The position numbers and the translations under genes are program-made. The notes beneath the pieces are model-generated. The model saw nothing but the letters and a program-made list of their open reading frames with translations, had not been told where the DNA came from and did not search any database. Of a stretch of DNA of 61,627 bases, positions 36,089 through 47,182 are shown piece by piece. Position 1 is the stretch's first letter, and every line of letters begins with the position of its first letter. Location: the NCBI GenBank assembly GCA_019828545.1, contig JACVRA010000122.1:1-61627 (forward strand). Reading direction: 5' to 3'. The DNA comes from Paracamarosporium sp. OC-R06-R3 (lineage: Eukaryota > Ascomycota > Dothideomycetes > Pleosporales > Didymosphaeriaceae).

Positions 36089-36523
36089 ATGGCAAGAGGT
36101 GGAATCGCGCGTCATGAAGATAACGACAACTCTTACCCCCACCATTGCCGTACCTGTAAGGGGGCAGTAACGGAACGGTGTATCAAGAAATACCATGTCG
36201 CCTGGTGTGAGGAGTGTACTATACTGTTCCAGTGTTTCAGCAAAACAGGATGCAGTGCACATCCCTATGCTGATGGGCATAACCTCTCGGCAAAAAAGGC
36301 AAAATCTGGGCTAACTCCCGATCACCGGACTACCATGGAGCGCCAGCAAGAAGCTGGTCATGCCGCAAGAAGAGCCGCTGAGCGTGAGGCCGCCGCGACG
36401 AGACACACTCCCCAGGCTCCTCAAGCGGCCCAAACCGAGCAAGAACAAGAATATCAGCAGAGGATGAAGGAGAAGAACAAGAGGAAGTACAAGAAGAATA
36501 AGGGTAAACGCCATGGAAACTAG
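36089..36523 (+). CDS. Small Cys-rich, putative zinc-binding protein
   Basis: Single-exon gene of 144 residues. The N-terminal half contains 'HHCRTCKGAVTERCIKKYHV', then 'WCEECTILFQCF' and 'TGCSAHPYADGH', that is C-x2-C, C, H, C-x2-C, C and C/H residues spaced as in a small zinc-binding fold (RING-, LIM- or ribbon-like). The C-terminal half is a charged helix rich in Arg, Glu, Gln and Ala, ending in a strongly basic tail ('KNKRKYKKNKGK') that could bind nucleic acid or act as a nuclear signal. Many filamentous ascomycetes carry families of short proteins of this general style, but I cannot name this one. It is flanked by AT-rich spacer on both sides. The coding call rests on the regular Cys pattern and uninterrupted frame. 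Confidence 0.6.
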   Translation: MARGGIARHEDNDNSYPHHCRTCKGAVTERCIKKYHVAWCEECTILFQCFSKTGCSAHPYADGHNLSAKKAKSGLTPDHRTTMERQQEAGHAARRAAEREAAATRHTPQAPQAAQTEQEQEYQQRMKEKNKRKYKKNKGKRHGN

Positions 36524-37245
36524 CACTAGTTCGATTTGGCGAGCTAGTTTTTCACGGCTACGGTGACTGGTCAATCGAGTGCAATGGATCGGACACTATC
36601 ATCTCTCAGCGGTCAAACTCAGACACCACATATCCTATCTCTCCGTTCGTTTCCTTGATTCGTCTTTGAGAACAAACGTCGAGAACTGGTCTCCAAATCA
36701 GGCCAACCCCTTCTCCCCATCGAAATACGACGCCTAGTAGTCGTGCAGAGGCACTAACGTATCCAGAGTATTGCTGTGCACGCTAGCGTATTCTCATGGT
36801 AAGCGAGACTTCCAATAATCGGCACTTTTCCCCTTCTTGCTACGCTTCGGCAGTACCATTATCCGAATTCTTCTACCGTACAACACCGTGTCACTACAGG
36901 CAGGAAGTGTCGGGGCTAGTTTTGCTACGTACATAAGCACAGTCATGAGGGATGTAGGCAACTACCTACGCTTGTATGCAAACAGAGTTGATGGTTGGTT
37001 TCTCCTGAATGCTGTCAATTTGCATGAGACATACAGCTTGCCTAGCAATAGTCTCCCGCTTGTTTGGCATACAGACAATGCCGCAGTACCTCTATGAGTC
37101 CACTTATGCATAAAACTTCAAACCAACTATGCATCATCACTACGAGAACTGTTTAAATTGCTTTCATTGATGTATCCTACAACACTTCGATTTAAGGAAC
37201 GGCGTCCAGGCCTCTACAAACACACCGTTTGCTTCCTTTCATCTC
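36524..37245. other. Spacer, no gene seen
   Basis: About 0.7 kb between the Cys-rich orphan and the ACH1 stop codon. Frames of up to 86 codons show no domain. Confidence 0.45.
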
Positions 37246-39337
37246 TTACAATTTGCTCTTCGCACTTGCCATTCCCTCCTCGCTACTCCTCCAGTCCCAG
37301 CTCGGCAACTTCATGGTTCCCTTCTCGTTCAGATGCTTGTGCATGTCAAAGCTGTTCCAGAGCAAATGCGGCTCGTGGCCCCATCCCTTCCTCAAGCACT
37401 CAAACTCTGCCTTGTTGAAGTAATCTTCAAGGATAGGCTGGTAATCGGGGTGTGCACACTTCTTGATGATGACACGGGCGCGCTCGCGGGGTGAGAGACC
37501 ACGCACGTCAGCAAGACCCTGCTCCGTGACAATGACGTCGAGATCGTGCTCAGTTTGGTCGATGTGCGTGCACATGGGCACAATGCAGGAGACACCCGTG
37601 GGGTCGGTCTTTGAGGGACGCGTAGAGGGCGTGTGCATGATGGAGTATTTGGAGGAACGGAGGAAGTCTGCGGATCCACCGAGACCGTTGAGCATGCGGG
37701 ATCCCATTACGCAAGTGCTGTTTGCGTGGGCATAGATGTCGACCTCAACGGGCGTGTTCATTCCGATAACACCGAGACGGCGGATGATTTCAGGCGAGTT
37801 GGAGACCTGCTGTGAGCGGAGAAGCAGCTTGGGTGCGTAGCGGTCCCAGTTATCATAGAAGCGCTGGAAGCCTTCAGGAGAGAAACGGATCGATGTAGCA
37901 GTGGCGAAGTCTAAGTTTCCGGAGTCGAAGAGGTCTAAAAATGAGTCTTGAAGCACTTCTGTCCATACTTTAAGGTTCTTGAAATTGGCGCCACCAGACT
38001 AAAAATTGTTAGCACAAATTCTGAGTCAAATTTCTTACAATATCGGATACTTACAGCCAAACCTCCAATGACAGCGTTCGCAATGTTACCGATACCAGAT
38101 TGTAGAGGCAACAGATTCTCCGGCAACCTTCCATGGTTGACCTCATGCTTCAAAAACTCGATCAAGTTTGCTGCAATTGCCCTGCTCGTATCGTCTTCAG
38201 GAGCATTTGGCTGCGTCTGATCCGGGTAGTCACTCTCAACGATTGCAACCACGCGTTCCGGGTCTATCGGAATATGAGGGGTACCGATGCGGTCTTCAGG
38301 AGCCATGATAAGATATGGCTTTCGGCGGGGAGGCAAATCGGTCATGGTGATATCGTGTAGACCCTCAAAAGATGGAGCAGCGGTATTGACTTCGATGATG
38401 ATTTTGTCGGCCATCTGGATGAGTTCGGGTGATGCACCAACGGATGCGCCAGGAATAATGCCGCCATCTTCGGTGATCGCAGAAGCTTCCACAATTGTAA
38501 CATCAAGGCGATTCTGAGGCTTGTTGAGCGTGTAGTATCTGTTTCCTTTTAGCATTTTGACTTCTTTGAACTCAGTCCACTATGCCTCCATAATTTTCTA
38601 AGAAAAGGGATTCGAAGTTTGTACGTACCCATACATCAAATCCACCGGGAACATACTCAAATGCTTGTCGAAGAATTTAATGTTGCCATTGTTGATGCCT
38701 TTTGCTATCTCCTTTCCGACCTGATGAGGCGACCGTCGCTCGATCATGTTCAATCGCGCCCAACGGTTTTCGGTCTCGGCACCAGAAGACGCACCGACAA
38801 ACAGGTTGTATTTCATCTGACCCTGCAAGTTGTTCTTTTCGACATGGTCGGCCAAGGCGGTAGGGATTTTCCTGGAGTTACGCTGTTAGTACCACGCGGA
38901 CCAGGGTGTGAGAGCTGGAAAAGCAAGGTAGCCAGATAAACCACTCGTTCCATGCTTTCGCCTCTTGCTGCTTCAGCACAAACATTTTGCTTGAAAAGTC
39001 ACTGCCCATACTGCGAAAGCGCCAGGTCCTGTGCTCCTCCCCGGCCCACAAAAAACTCCATCCGTGCTCCCAACTTGTGCTCGGAGATTCCTCGGCCCCC
39101 AAACTTCCGTTCCGCCTCGGGACAAGCAAAACACACATCCTCAATTATGCACAAAACAATTGAGCAAGTAGAAAATCGGACAAGGGTTACTCACTTCGGA
39201 TATCCCACACCCGTGAATCCACTCCAACCGATATATGCACCATTTGGAAAATGATGAAGAAGGTCCTCAGCCTTAGCTAGCTTGTTGAGATAGCTAGGTC
39301 TCCTGACCCTACTCTTCAATAGTGCAGATACAGACAT
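37246..39337 (-). CDS. ACH1: Acetyl-CoA hydrolase / CoA-transferase (Ach1, CoaT)
   Basis: Four exons, 39337-39195, 38871-38629, 38538-38055 and 37998-37246, giving 540 residues. The N-terminus '[20 protein letters not shown]' is basic and looks like a mitochondrial presequence. Family blocks include '[13 protein letters not shown]', '[17 protein letters not shown]', '[19 protein letters not shown]', '[20 protein letters not shown]' and '[20 protein letters not shown]'. The enzyme moves CoA between acetate, succinate and propionate and in fungi detoxifies propionyl-CoA and helps acetate use in mitochondria. The protein ends in 'AKSKL', a canonical peroxisomal PTS1 tripeptide. The first intron is 323 bases, long for this window, with a good CTAAC branch site next to its acceptor. 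Identification is very secure; the location is less so. Confidence 0.95.
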
Positions 39338-40071
39338 CCTGATAGCCTCTCTTCGCCAATTGGTGGTTAATTGTGTTGTTGCTTGGAATCCTTATGCGTG
39401 TATGATCGCCGATCTGAAGCTCCAAGCTCCTGGCGTGAGCTATGCAGGTCGGCAAAGAGTGGAGAGGTATGAACAGGAAGAGAGAGGACAAGAAAGGAGG
39501 GAGTGACGGTTCCAAGGATCCCACGGAGTATTTAAGGGTTTCCGCATCATGACTAACCAGCTTGCGTCTCCTTGGGGTGAGGGCGCGACCCACAACACAA
39601 GCATGACGTTGCTGCAAGTGCAGCGCTTGCTAGGGTCTAGCTCGCCGCAAAGCCGAGGCGGGGCGTGGGCAATCCAGGAACATCAGGCCATCAACGCGCT
39701 GCACAGCCATGAATCTCGCGATTTTACCGAGCGTTGATAGCGTTGCAATGGCTGCTCATTTCCTTCGCACGATATAGAGCGTGACCTCTTGAACAGAGTA
39801 CTTGACCTGCTCGAGCGATTTTTCGAGCCAAGCCCCCCGCAGTCCGTCATTCCATACACCACCAATGAAGTCACGCTCGAAGCGACCTTATTGAGTTGGA
39901 AGTGCACAGCATTACTCATTAGGTAGAACGTTGGTGCTCTCCGTACGCAATATAGTCTGTTGTTGTGTGCGTACCTAAGGATCTTTTTGAGCAGCTCGTG
40001 ATGCTACCCTTACATTGCTGTTTGCAGTTTCAACTACAAAGATGACACAATGTATGTTCAAGAGCCTTCAC
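39338..40071. other. Spacer upstream of ACH1
   Basis: About 0.7 kb containing the ACH1 promoter and the 3' end of the interrupted gene. Nothing else seen. Confidence 0.45.
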
Positions 40072-41199
40072 TCAAGCATTCTCGCGTCTCTCTTTTTTCC
40101 ATTTCTTCTTAAAATCCTTCTTGACTCCTGTCATCTTCCACCCCTCCAATACCGCCATCACGATCCACCAAAACAGCAACAACAACCCAAATGCCAGAGC
40201 CCACCCAATTACTTCGGTACCAAACCATTGAAAAAGGCCAATCGTTTTCTTTAGACCCTTGCTATCCGTTTCCCACATCTGTCTGCCGGTGAGAATGACC
40301 TGCATTGCGTTCAAGATGACGCTGAAGCTGGCGAAGAGGAAGAGCGTTGCTGGGAAAAAGCGTTGAAAATAGACGCCATGATTGTATTCGAAGCGGTTGA
40401 AGTGGTAGCGATGCAGAATGATCCCTGAATAGAAGTTTAGTGCTTCGAGTAGGAGCTCGCCGTATAGTCAACGAGGAGAAACGCTGGTGGACGGGATGTG
40501 TGCGAAAGCGGTTGTGAAGGCGACAAAGGATTCAAAGGTCATGTCTGAGAACGGAGGGAGGAGGTTATGCCGGAGGGCGATGGTGTAGTCGGAGCGATGC
40601 GTTATCAACAAGGCGTAAGTGTGTAGGAAACCTAGTGATGTTGCGATGAGGCGGTCTCTTTCTTCAAGAGCTACACCGCAAATCGTTGGATCGAGAAGGT
40701 GCTCCCAGAAAGCGTACGAGCATAGGTATGCGGGGAGCGGTTTGATGTAAACGATACGGTTTTCCGATAGAACAAGATGCAATGAGGGATCCTCGGTGCT
40801 GACAATGCGTCGCTCGAATGTCAATTGATGGCTGAGAGATTTGATGTTGGGATTTGCACCGCACCCCCAAAGCTTTTGGTTGAGCTTATTTAATCCTGGT
40901 GTGTCTAGATCCTGAAGACCGTATGTGACCACACTGTGGGAGTCAAGAGGAATGCTAGGTGCATCGGGTAGACGCTGCTCGTTTGTGAGGCTGCGAAGAC
41001 CCGACGACAGGTCTGTCCCTTGAATATACGCAAGATCTTCGCAGAGCTGGCGTGAGTAGTCGAACGGAGGACGATCATGTGATGCTTTTGCGCTTGAGGG
41101 AATGCTAGATGCTGAAAAAGAGGCGACATACGTCGGCGTAGGTGACACCGGTGTGATAAGCTCTTCTTCCATTCCCTTCTCTGTGTTTACGGTGCGCAT
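40072..41199 (-). CDS. Fungal DUF6601-like membrane protein interrupted by one in-frame TGA
   Basis: One reading frame of 376 codons with a single TGA at 40470-40468. The first part is 243 residues, starts at ATG 41199 and has blocks such as 'NRIVYIKPLPAYLCSYAFWE' and 'ATSLGFLHTYALLITHRSDY'. The second part, in the same frame, is 131 residues: 'LYGELLLEALNFYS', then two hydrophobic helices ('ATLFLFASFSVILNAMQVIL' and 'VIGWALAFGLLLLFWWIVMA') and a basic tail. From memory this layout, including a 'PR-x-x-YGEL-x-L' junction, matches a widespread fungal family of unknown function (I believe DUF6601). The stop replaces what is an aromatic residue in relatives, with no indel. I see no intron that would remove it. 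It is either a nonsense-mutated pseudogene or a gene decoded by stop-codon readthrough, since the stop is followed by CTA. Confidence 0.75.
40465..40470 (-). other. TGA CTA stop context, candidate readthrough site
   Basis: The in-frame stop of the interrupted gene is followed immediately by CTA (read TGA CTA on the minus strand). TGA CTA is the strongest known natural readthrough context in fungi and animals, where it gives extended isoforms of several metabolic enzymes. Confidence 0.6.
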
Positions 41200-41862
41200 G
41201 ATTGGAAGTAGAAAGATTGCCTCAGTTCAGGATGGATTTCAGGTTTTATGACGACTGCTCAGCTATACGAGGAGTACGAAGTCTTCGGCCGGGATGAATT
41301 ACGCGACTGTGATTCGCTGGGGGGCTGCAGAATTACCACCAATCCGCCTAAACCTAACCTAGATTCAATAAAATAACGCAAACTGGGGGAGGTTATCATA
41401 GTGGATCCAGGACTGCTCAGAAAGGTTGGACGCGTTCAATTTCCCTCAGTCTGTGTTACATTTCCTTGCTCACGAACAGTTTTGCGATGCTTTTTACGGT
41501 AATTGAGCGCTTCCGCTCCAACCCTCCAGTTCCAACCCATTACTTTCGTACTTAAGAGCGTCTTACTTATAGAAGTGGAGAACAGAGAACTGCAATATAA
41601 AAAGACTGATATACCTCGAAGCATTCTCTATTATCACAGGTGACTGCGAAGGTACTAGAGTCAGGTAAAATTGCGGTGGTGGAGGACGGGCTTGTCGTGG
41701 CAGTGCTACGCAAGCACCTGTATTTGAGCCCAAGTTGCACCTGCAGCTGAAGCGCAAGGCTGACTTCTCATCTGCAGCCTTGAATCAAACTTCCCTACCA
41801 CTATTATTTTAAAAGCCGCATTTTCCTTGATCTAATTTTCGATCGAAGATCAATCAGGCGAA
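41200..41862. other. Divergent spacer before the second HET gene
   Basis: About 0.66 kb between two start codons pointing away from each other; it must hold both promoters. Only short frames are present. Confidence 0.45.
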
Positions 41863-43059
41863 ATGGTTTATTCTTCTGTATGGTACTGGCAGTGGCATAC
41901 TAATCTATTTGGTAGGATTACTCGACTATGGAGAGGGGCACGTTTCTCTTTCGGTGTCTGGTTCAGGTACGTTCAAGACGATCCTGAGCCCGTTTCGTCA
42001 ACGTTTCCAGTACGTATCCGCTCAATGTGTGTATGAAAATCAGTATTCTAATTTTTGTTCGCATAGGGTGAACATATCAGATACTCCCATTTAGTGGGGG
42101 ATGAAATCCGCCTCCTCATGGTCCTTCCTGGCCGTTCGACAGACAAGATCAGAATAAGGCTGATCACAACCAGCCTATCCCAAGGGGCCCCATATGAGGC
42201 GCTTTCATACGTATGGGGTCCTTGGGACAAACGTCATATGCTTGATGTTGATGGTCGGGCCATAAATATACACAAAGGGGTGTCCGATGCTGTTCATGCC
42301 CTTAGGTTACCAGACTTCGAAAGGCTGATATGGGTAGACGCCATATGCATCAACCAACAAGATCTGGAAAAGAGAAACCAACACGTCGCACAAATGGATC
42401 AAATATACGCGAGCGCAGAAAGTGTTGTTGTTTTCTTAGGTCAGCCGACTCCGTTCAGCCGGCAAGGCATGGACGCTCTCCGGCAATTTATAGATGTACA
42501 CGCAACGTTGGCGCAGCCACCCTGGCTATATACACCTCCACCTCAAACAGAAAAGTGCATCGCAGACTTATTGAAACGACCGTGGTTTAAACGTATATGG
42601 ACGGTTCAAGAAGCTGTGTTAGCTCGGCATACAACCGTTGTCTGTGGCAAAGATCAAGTACCGTGGCATGGAAATTTCAAAACCTTAAAAGCCATCGTCT
42701 TTCGCATCAAAGCTGCCGCTATAGTTCCTCACTTTAGACCCAATGGAAGAACCAGCCGGCTCAAATGGGAACGTTTGCTTGGAATACTTGAAGAGCAGAT
42801 GAGACAAGCCGCGAGGAGGGAAGGAGTAATCATTGAACGAAGCCTGCTCGACATTGCCTTCGATTTTCGACACAGATGCTCAACAGACCCCAGGGATAAA
42901 TATTTCGCGATGTTCAGCATTTCAGGCAATGACCGTGGTGGACGATTGATCCTATCTCCAGATTATACCATCGGTGTCAAGGAATTGCACCATAGGCTTG
43001 TAATGGAGTTGCAGCGGCTCAGCGAGGCCAGCGATGTTCACACGGAGTATGCAGGATGA
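41863..43059 (+). CDS. HET-domain protein, short form
   Basis: Two exons, 41863-42009 and 42067-43059 (57-base intron), giving 379 residues. The first exon encodes a Trp/aromatic-rich leader ('MVYSSVWYWQWHTNLFG') and joins in phase to 'GDEIRLLMVLPG', the usual lead-in of a HET domain. HET motifs follow: 'YEALSYVWG' at about 92-100, 'LIWVDAICINQQDLEKRNQH' around 136-155 and 'RPWFKRIWTVQEAVLARHTT' around 220-239. The later block 'RCSTDPRDKYFAMFSIS' is the conserved sequence after the domain. The protein then stops soon after 'DVHTEYAG'; many relatives run to 600 residues or more, so this is a compact or C-terminally shortened member. The role is probably in non-self recognition or regulated cell death. 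The first exon is the least certain part. Confidence 0.85.
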
Positions 43060-43613
43060 CCACAGCTATACTTAGACCCTACGCTACGATCGATACTCCA
43101 TGCATATTGGTGTGATACTTAGGAAGTTATCGGAACTCCACTTGACAAGGTGTGGAAGCCCCACTGAGCGAAGTACGGAGGAAACCTTGTTCTGACAAAT
43201 AGGCGATAATGTAGCGCCATTATTCAGATCCTCTCCTCTAGCATCATTCCTATCATCTTGTCCTTCTTTTGAAGACCGGTAAGCTCTTGGTATCGAATGG
43301 AGATCTCCAAACACCCCACCCCCTCCTTTTCTTTACTACTTTTATACTCGGTCAGGCCTACGCCACTATATTTTTATCTCATCAAACCCAGATCGAATAA
43401 AGAAAGTCTTACCGCATGGGATACTCTCAAGCCTTAAGCAATCAAGGACTTTAGACAAATGTAAATTCCTAACATCGACAATATCCCATTAATCTCAAAG
43501 ATGCGCACCAAACTATCCCAAAGACACCATGCCGTACAAACATGCACGCTCAAATGCTATCAAACACGCTAGCTGCACCAAAACAACGCCTCCTTGGCTC
43601 CTCCATGCCGTAC
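43060..43613. other. Spacer between convergent HET and VPS52 genes
   Basis: About 0.55 kb, AT-rich in its middle, holding only the two 3' ends. Confidence 0.45.
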
Positions 43614-45783
43614 TCACTTATCAAAAGCATCTCTCAGTTTCTCAAAATGATCCCTGACATCCTCGCCCAAACGACCCTCCACATCCGTCAATATCGTACA
43701 CACAAGACTATAGTTATTACACAAAAACCTCTCCCTCTTCCTCGCATCCCCAATGCCCTTGCCCATCCTCGCCAAATACGCCTCATACTCGCTCCTCAAC
43801 CTACCCACCGACACAGACACAGGCTCATCATCACCGGCCTCGCTCGAAAGCGCGAGAATACCTTGCAGCAGATTCGCAAACTTCTGCGTCAGAGGCGTAG
43901 GCGCAGTCGAATTTGCGGATTGGGAGCCGAGGAGAGCTGCGCCGGTCGAGGGACGGTTCGGCAGCGAGTTCGTCAGTTTCTGGAGCGTTGTGCAGTGCAA
44001 GTCGAGGATTTGCTGGAAGCGTGGCCAGAGGAGCATGTTGGTTGCGTTGATGTAGCCCTCTACGGCTGGTACTTTGCGCCGCTGCAGCTCGAAGGCGAAA
44101 TGCTGGTTGAGTCTTACGCAAAGCAACATACCGAGGGTGTCCGTCGATGTTTCCACAAGCTGCTTTGTGATCGCTTGGCCAAGGGCAAAAGTGGGTTCGA
44201 AGATTGCGGCGAACGTGCGGCCTATGGCGTGGTATGTTTGGCTGGGCGAGAAGTACGATGTCAAGAAGGTGTACTCGAAACAAGCATTGTCGATAAGGGC
44301 AAGATTGAAGCTCCGGAATGGGGTCTCAAGGTAGTGTGCAGCCTTTTCTTCTTCGGCGAGGTGTGCAGGGAGGGCGTTCACAGAGGTGGTCTTGAGCGTG
44401 TCGACGCGCCGACCAAGCGAGAATGCATCGTAGGATGCTGGAGGGCCGCCCCTGGCTGGACCTAGTAGCGCACCGCTTCTCTTCGATGCAGGGTCTTCAC
44501 CTAGCACATCGTACTTGTCCAATGCGTGTATTCTCAGCTTGTCCAAGCTCGATTTGTATCTTGTGAAATGGTTCAGGTAGTACCACCGCATAGTGTAAAT
44601 ATACGCTTGACATATCTGCGAGGCGAGTTCTGGCTGATGTCTTGCCAGGAAGGCATATGAGTCCTTGTACTTCAAGAACGCTTGCTGTTGGATGATTTGG
44701 GCATTGATGGAAGGTGAGCGGATGGCCTTAATCTGGGCAACAATGTAGTCGCGTATCCGTTCAATAGCGCGATTGGTAAGATCGGTGAGCAGTGGCTTTA
44801 TGTCTGACAGAGCTTTAAGTTCTGATTGGGAAGTTGACTTGGAGGTAACCGTTTTCGACCGCTTTTCAAGATCCGACAGCGCGTGTAGAAATCCTTCGTC
44901 CACCGGCCCCTCGGCAATCTTCCGCACCACGGCTGGCGAAATGCTGATATCCTCCACAGCGGGACCAAGTATCTTCTCTACCACTTTACGATTCTCAAGT
45001 TTGGTGTTCAATGCGATTGAGCGGTTCTGCAAAGACTCTATCTCTGCTGATACGGCGCCGAGATCGGCCTGGAAGTTGGTGAGGTAGGTTTCCACCGATT
45101 TCAGCACCTCGTCACACGCTATGATGGACCTGTGCAGGTCCTCGAACTTGTCCTTCTCCTTGTCAACTGCACCCACAATAAGCAAGGCCACTTGGAGAAG
45201 GAGCAAGACACATACATTCTTCAACTGACTGTGCACTATATGTATGTACAGGAGATGCCACTGGTTCGGGCGCGCCCTCCGCCGCGAAGTCCTGCAAACT
45301 AAGCCCCCCAAAGTCTATGCTCGTCTCCATCTCTTCCGGTTTGTCTGGTATTACCCCAATGCCGTTTGCTCTTGAGGGGACGGGTTTGCGCGGCCGCCCT
45401 CCCATTATCGATTCCAACACCTGTATTGGATCTGGCACATTAGGAGGTACACCGCCCGGTGGTCGCCTACGCCCGGAGCCATTGGGTATGTTAGCGGTGG
45501 AGGGCAGGCTTGTGGTTGAGGAAAGCGGAGATATAAGCGACAGCGAGGACGAGCGCGGGTTCAGGCCGGGGCGCAGAGGCAGCGGCGCAGGTCTGTCCGT
45601 GGGATGCAGCCGGCGAGGAGCTGGGGAGTACGAGTCGCGGCGCGGCGGAGGGGTGCCTGAGGGCGTCGAGTGCGCGGACAGCCTGTCCAGACCCCACATG
45701 CTGCGTGCTGGCGTTGGTTCACGACGCTTCAAGGGAGCATAGTAGGGGTCCTTCGTCGGGGTCGCGCTGCGGGTGGTGTCCAT
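43614..45783 (-). CDS. VPS52: GARP complex subunit Vps52
   Basis: Two exons, 45783-45216 and 45166-43614 (49-base intron), giving 706 residues. The first 170 residues are Pro/Ser/Arg-rich and disordered. The rest is the Vps52/Sac2 domain: a coiled-coil start ('FDKEKDKFEDLHRSI'), 'ISPAVVRKIAEGPVDEGFL', 'INAQIIQQQAFLKYKD', 'YIYTMRWYYLNHFTRYKSSL' and 'LLWPRFQQILDLHCTTLQKL'. Vps52 with Vps51, Vps53 and Vps54 forms the GARP tether that captures endosome-derived vesicles at the trans-Golgi network. Length and blocks fit, with no missing part. A 307-codon antisense frame inside the gene is a shadow. It is the first gene of a run of core genes to its right and faces away from eIF5A across a 229-base spacer. 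Confidence 0.95.
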
Positions 45784-46012
45784 TCACACCTCGCGGCCGG
45801 CCCGTTGGTTAATCCGAGCGACGGGCTGCCCTTGCCGCCTGAGCCGCACGGGCCATGCGCCCCTCAGTGCCCCAACCCTCAATTTTGATCCAGACTGCAG
45901 ACTTCTTCTCTTCTGCCGTTTAAAAGGAGCCTTTGCCCACCCCACCTCTCACGATCACCATCCCGACAGCCTCTTCCTCACCTTCCGCCGCAGTCCACAC
46001 TCATTAATCACC

Positions 46013-46747
46013 ATGGCCGACGACGCGCAGGTACGTACCTCTTCTCCAGGGCTTGCATGTGCACTCGTGCGCACTGTACCCCGCCTCTGCCATTGCCGCC
46101 GCCTGCGTGCGCGCAGCCATGGAGCCGCTCCGCGCACATTGCCATCGCGAACTCCAGCTAATTGCATCGTCTGCAGCATGAGCACACCTTCGAGAGCGCC
46201 GATGCCGGTGCCTCGACCACCTTCCCCATGCAGTGCTCTGCGCTGAGGAAGAACGGTTTCGTCGTCATCAAGAACCGTCCCTGCAAGATCGTCGAAATGT
46301 CCACCTCCAAGACGGGCAAGCACGGTCACGCCAAGGTCCACTTGGTTGCCATCGACATCTTCACCGCGAAGAAGCTCGAAGAGTTGTGCCCGTCCACCCA
46401 CAACATGGACGTTCCCAACGTCCGTCGCCAGGAATACCAGCTCGTGAGTGTGCCAAGTCCGTCATTGTCGAACTAGCACTAATATCCTTCAGCTCGACGT
46501 CACCGACGACGGTTTCCTCTCCCTCATGTCCGACGATGGCTCCACCAAGGACGACGTCAAGCTTCCTGACGGTGAGGTTGGTGACAAGATCAACAAGCTC
46601 TTCACCGAGGAGGGCAAGGACACCAGTAAGCAAACGCCATCCAGAGGCTACTCAGATGGAGCTAATCAGAATCCAGACGTCATCGTTCTCACTGCCATGG
46701 GTGAGGAGGCTGCCATTGACGCCAAGGAGGCTCCCAAGTCTGGTTAG
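46013..46747 (+). CDS. eIF5A: Translation factor eIF5A (hypusine-containing)
   Basis: Four exons: 46013-46030 (only six codons), 46177-46443, 46493-46625 and 46677-46747, giving 162 residues. The hypusination loop '[12 protein letters not shown]' is intact, with Lys54 the residue converted to hypusine by deoxyhypusine synthase. Other blocks are '[20 protein letters not shown]' and '[20 protein letters not shown]'. eIF5A binds the ribosomal E site, relieves stalling at polyproline and other hard motifs and aids termination. The tiny first exon followed by a 146-base intron is typical of highly expressed fungal translation genes. It shares a 229-base divergent promoter with VPS52. Identification is certain. 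Confidence 0.98.
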
Positions 46748-47182
46748 ATAACCTAGCGTCGGTGAATGCCTTGGGTGGGAAAAGTTGTGTAGCGGTCAAT
46801 ATAAAAGCGGGGCTCCCTATGCAAATATCATGGAGATGCAACCTGTACGGTGGCTTTGGTGTTGCTCCAAGTCATCGTTCGCCATTTTTAGGGCGACCAA
46901 CGTTTGTGGATCTTCGGATGGATTTGGGCTTCTTGCATTGCCTTCATGTACCGGAGAAACGTGTCATGAATTAGATATACCTAACGGCAATGATAAAAGA
47001 TGATGATACTACGACCACGTAAGCTGCTTCACAGCCGCTGCTATTTGCGAAATTCTAGTGAAAGTGTGTTTGCTGTTTTCGGACTAGTGGGGCAAAAAGC
47101 CCCGGTGCGACTGCCTCAACCTTACGGTAACTGCTCTCACGACAAACACCACGAAGCTGAGAGGCATACTCTTCGGCCAAAC
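46748..47182. other. Spacer between eIF5A and RRN7
   Basis: About 0.43 kb containing the eIF5A 3' end and RRN7 promoter. Nothing else seen. Confidence 0.45.

Noticed and set aside
40380..40560. An intron removing the in-frame TGA of the membrane-protein gene
   Set aside because: No GT-AG pair of normal size around the stop keeps the family-like sequence on both sides; the only nearby pairs are too short or delete conserved residues.
43542..44465. 307-codon plus-strand frame antisense to VPS52
   Set aside because: It is a shadow of the VPS52 coding strand, with no domain and biased composition.
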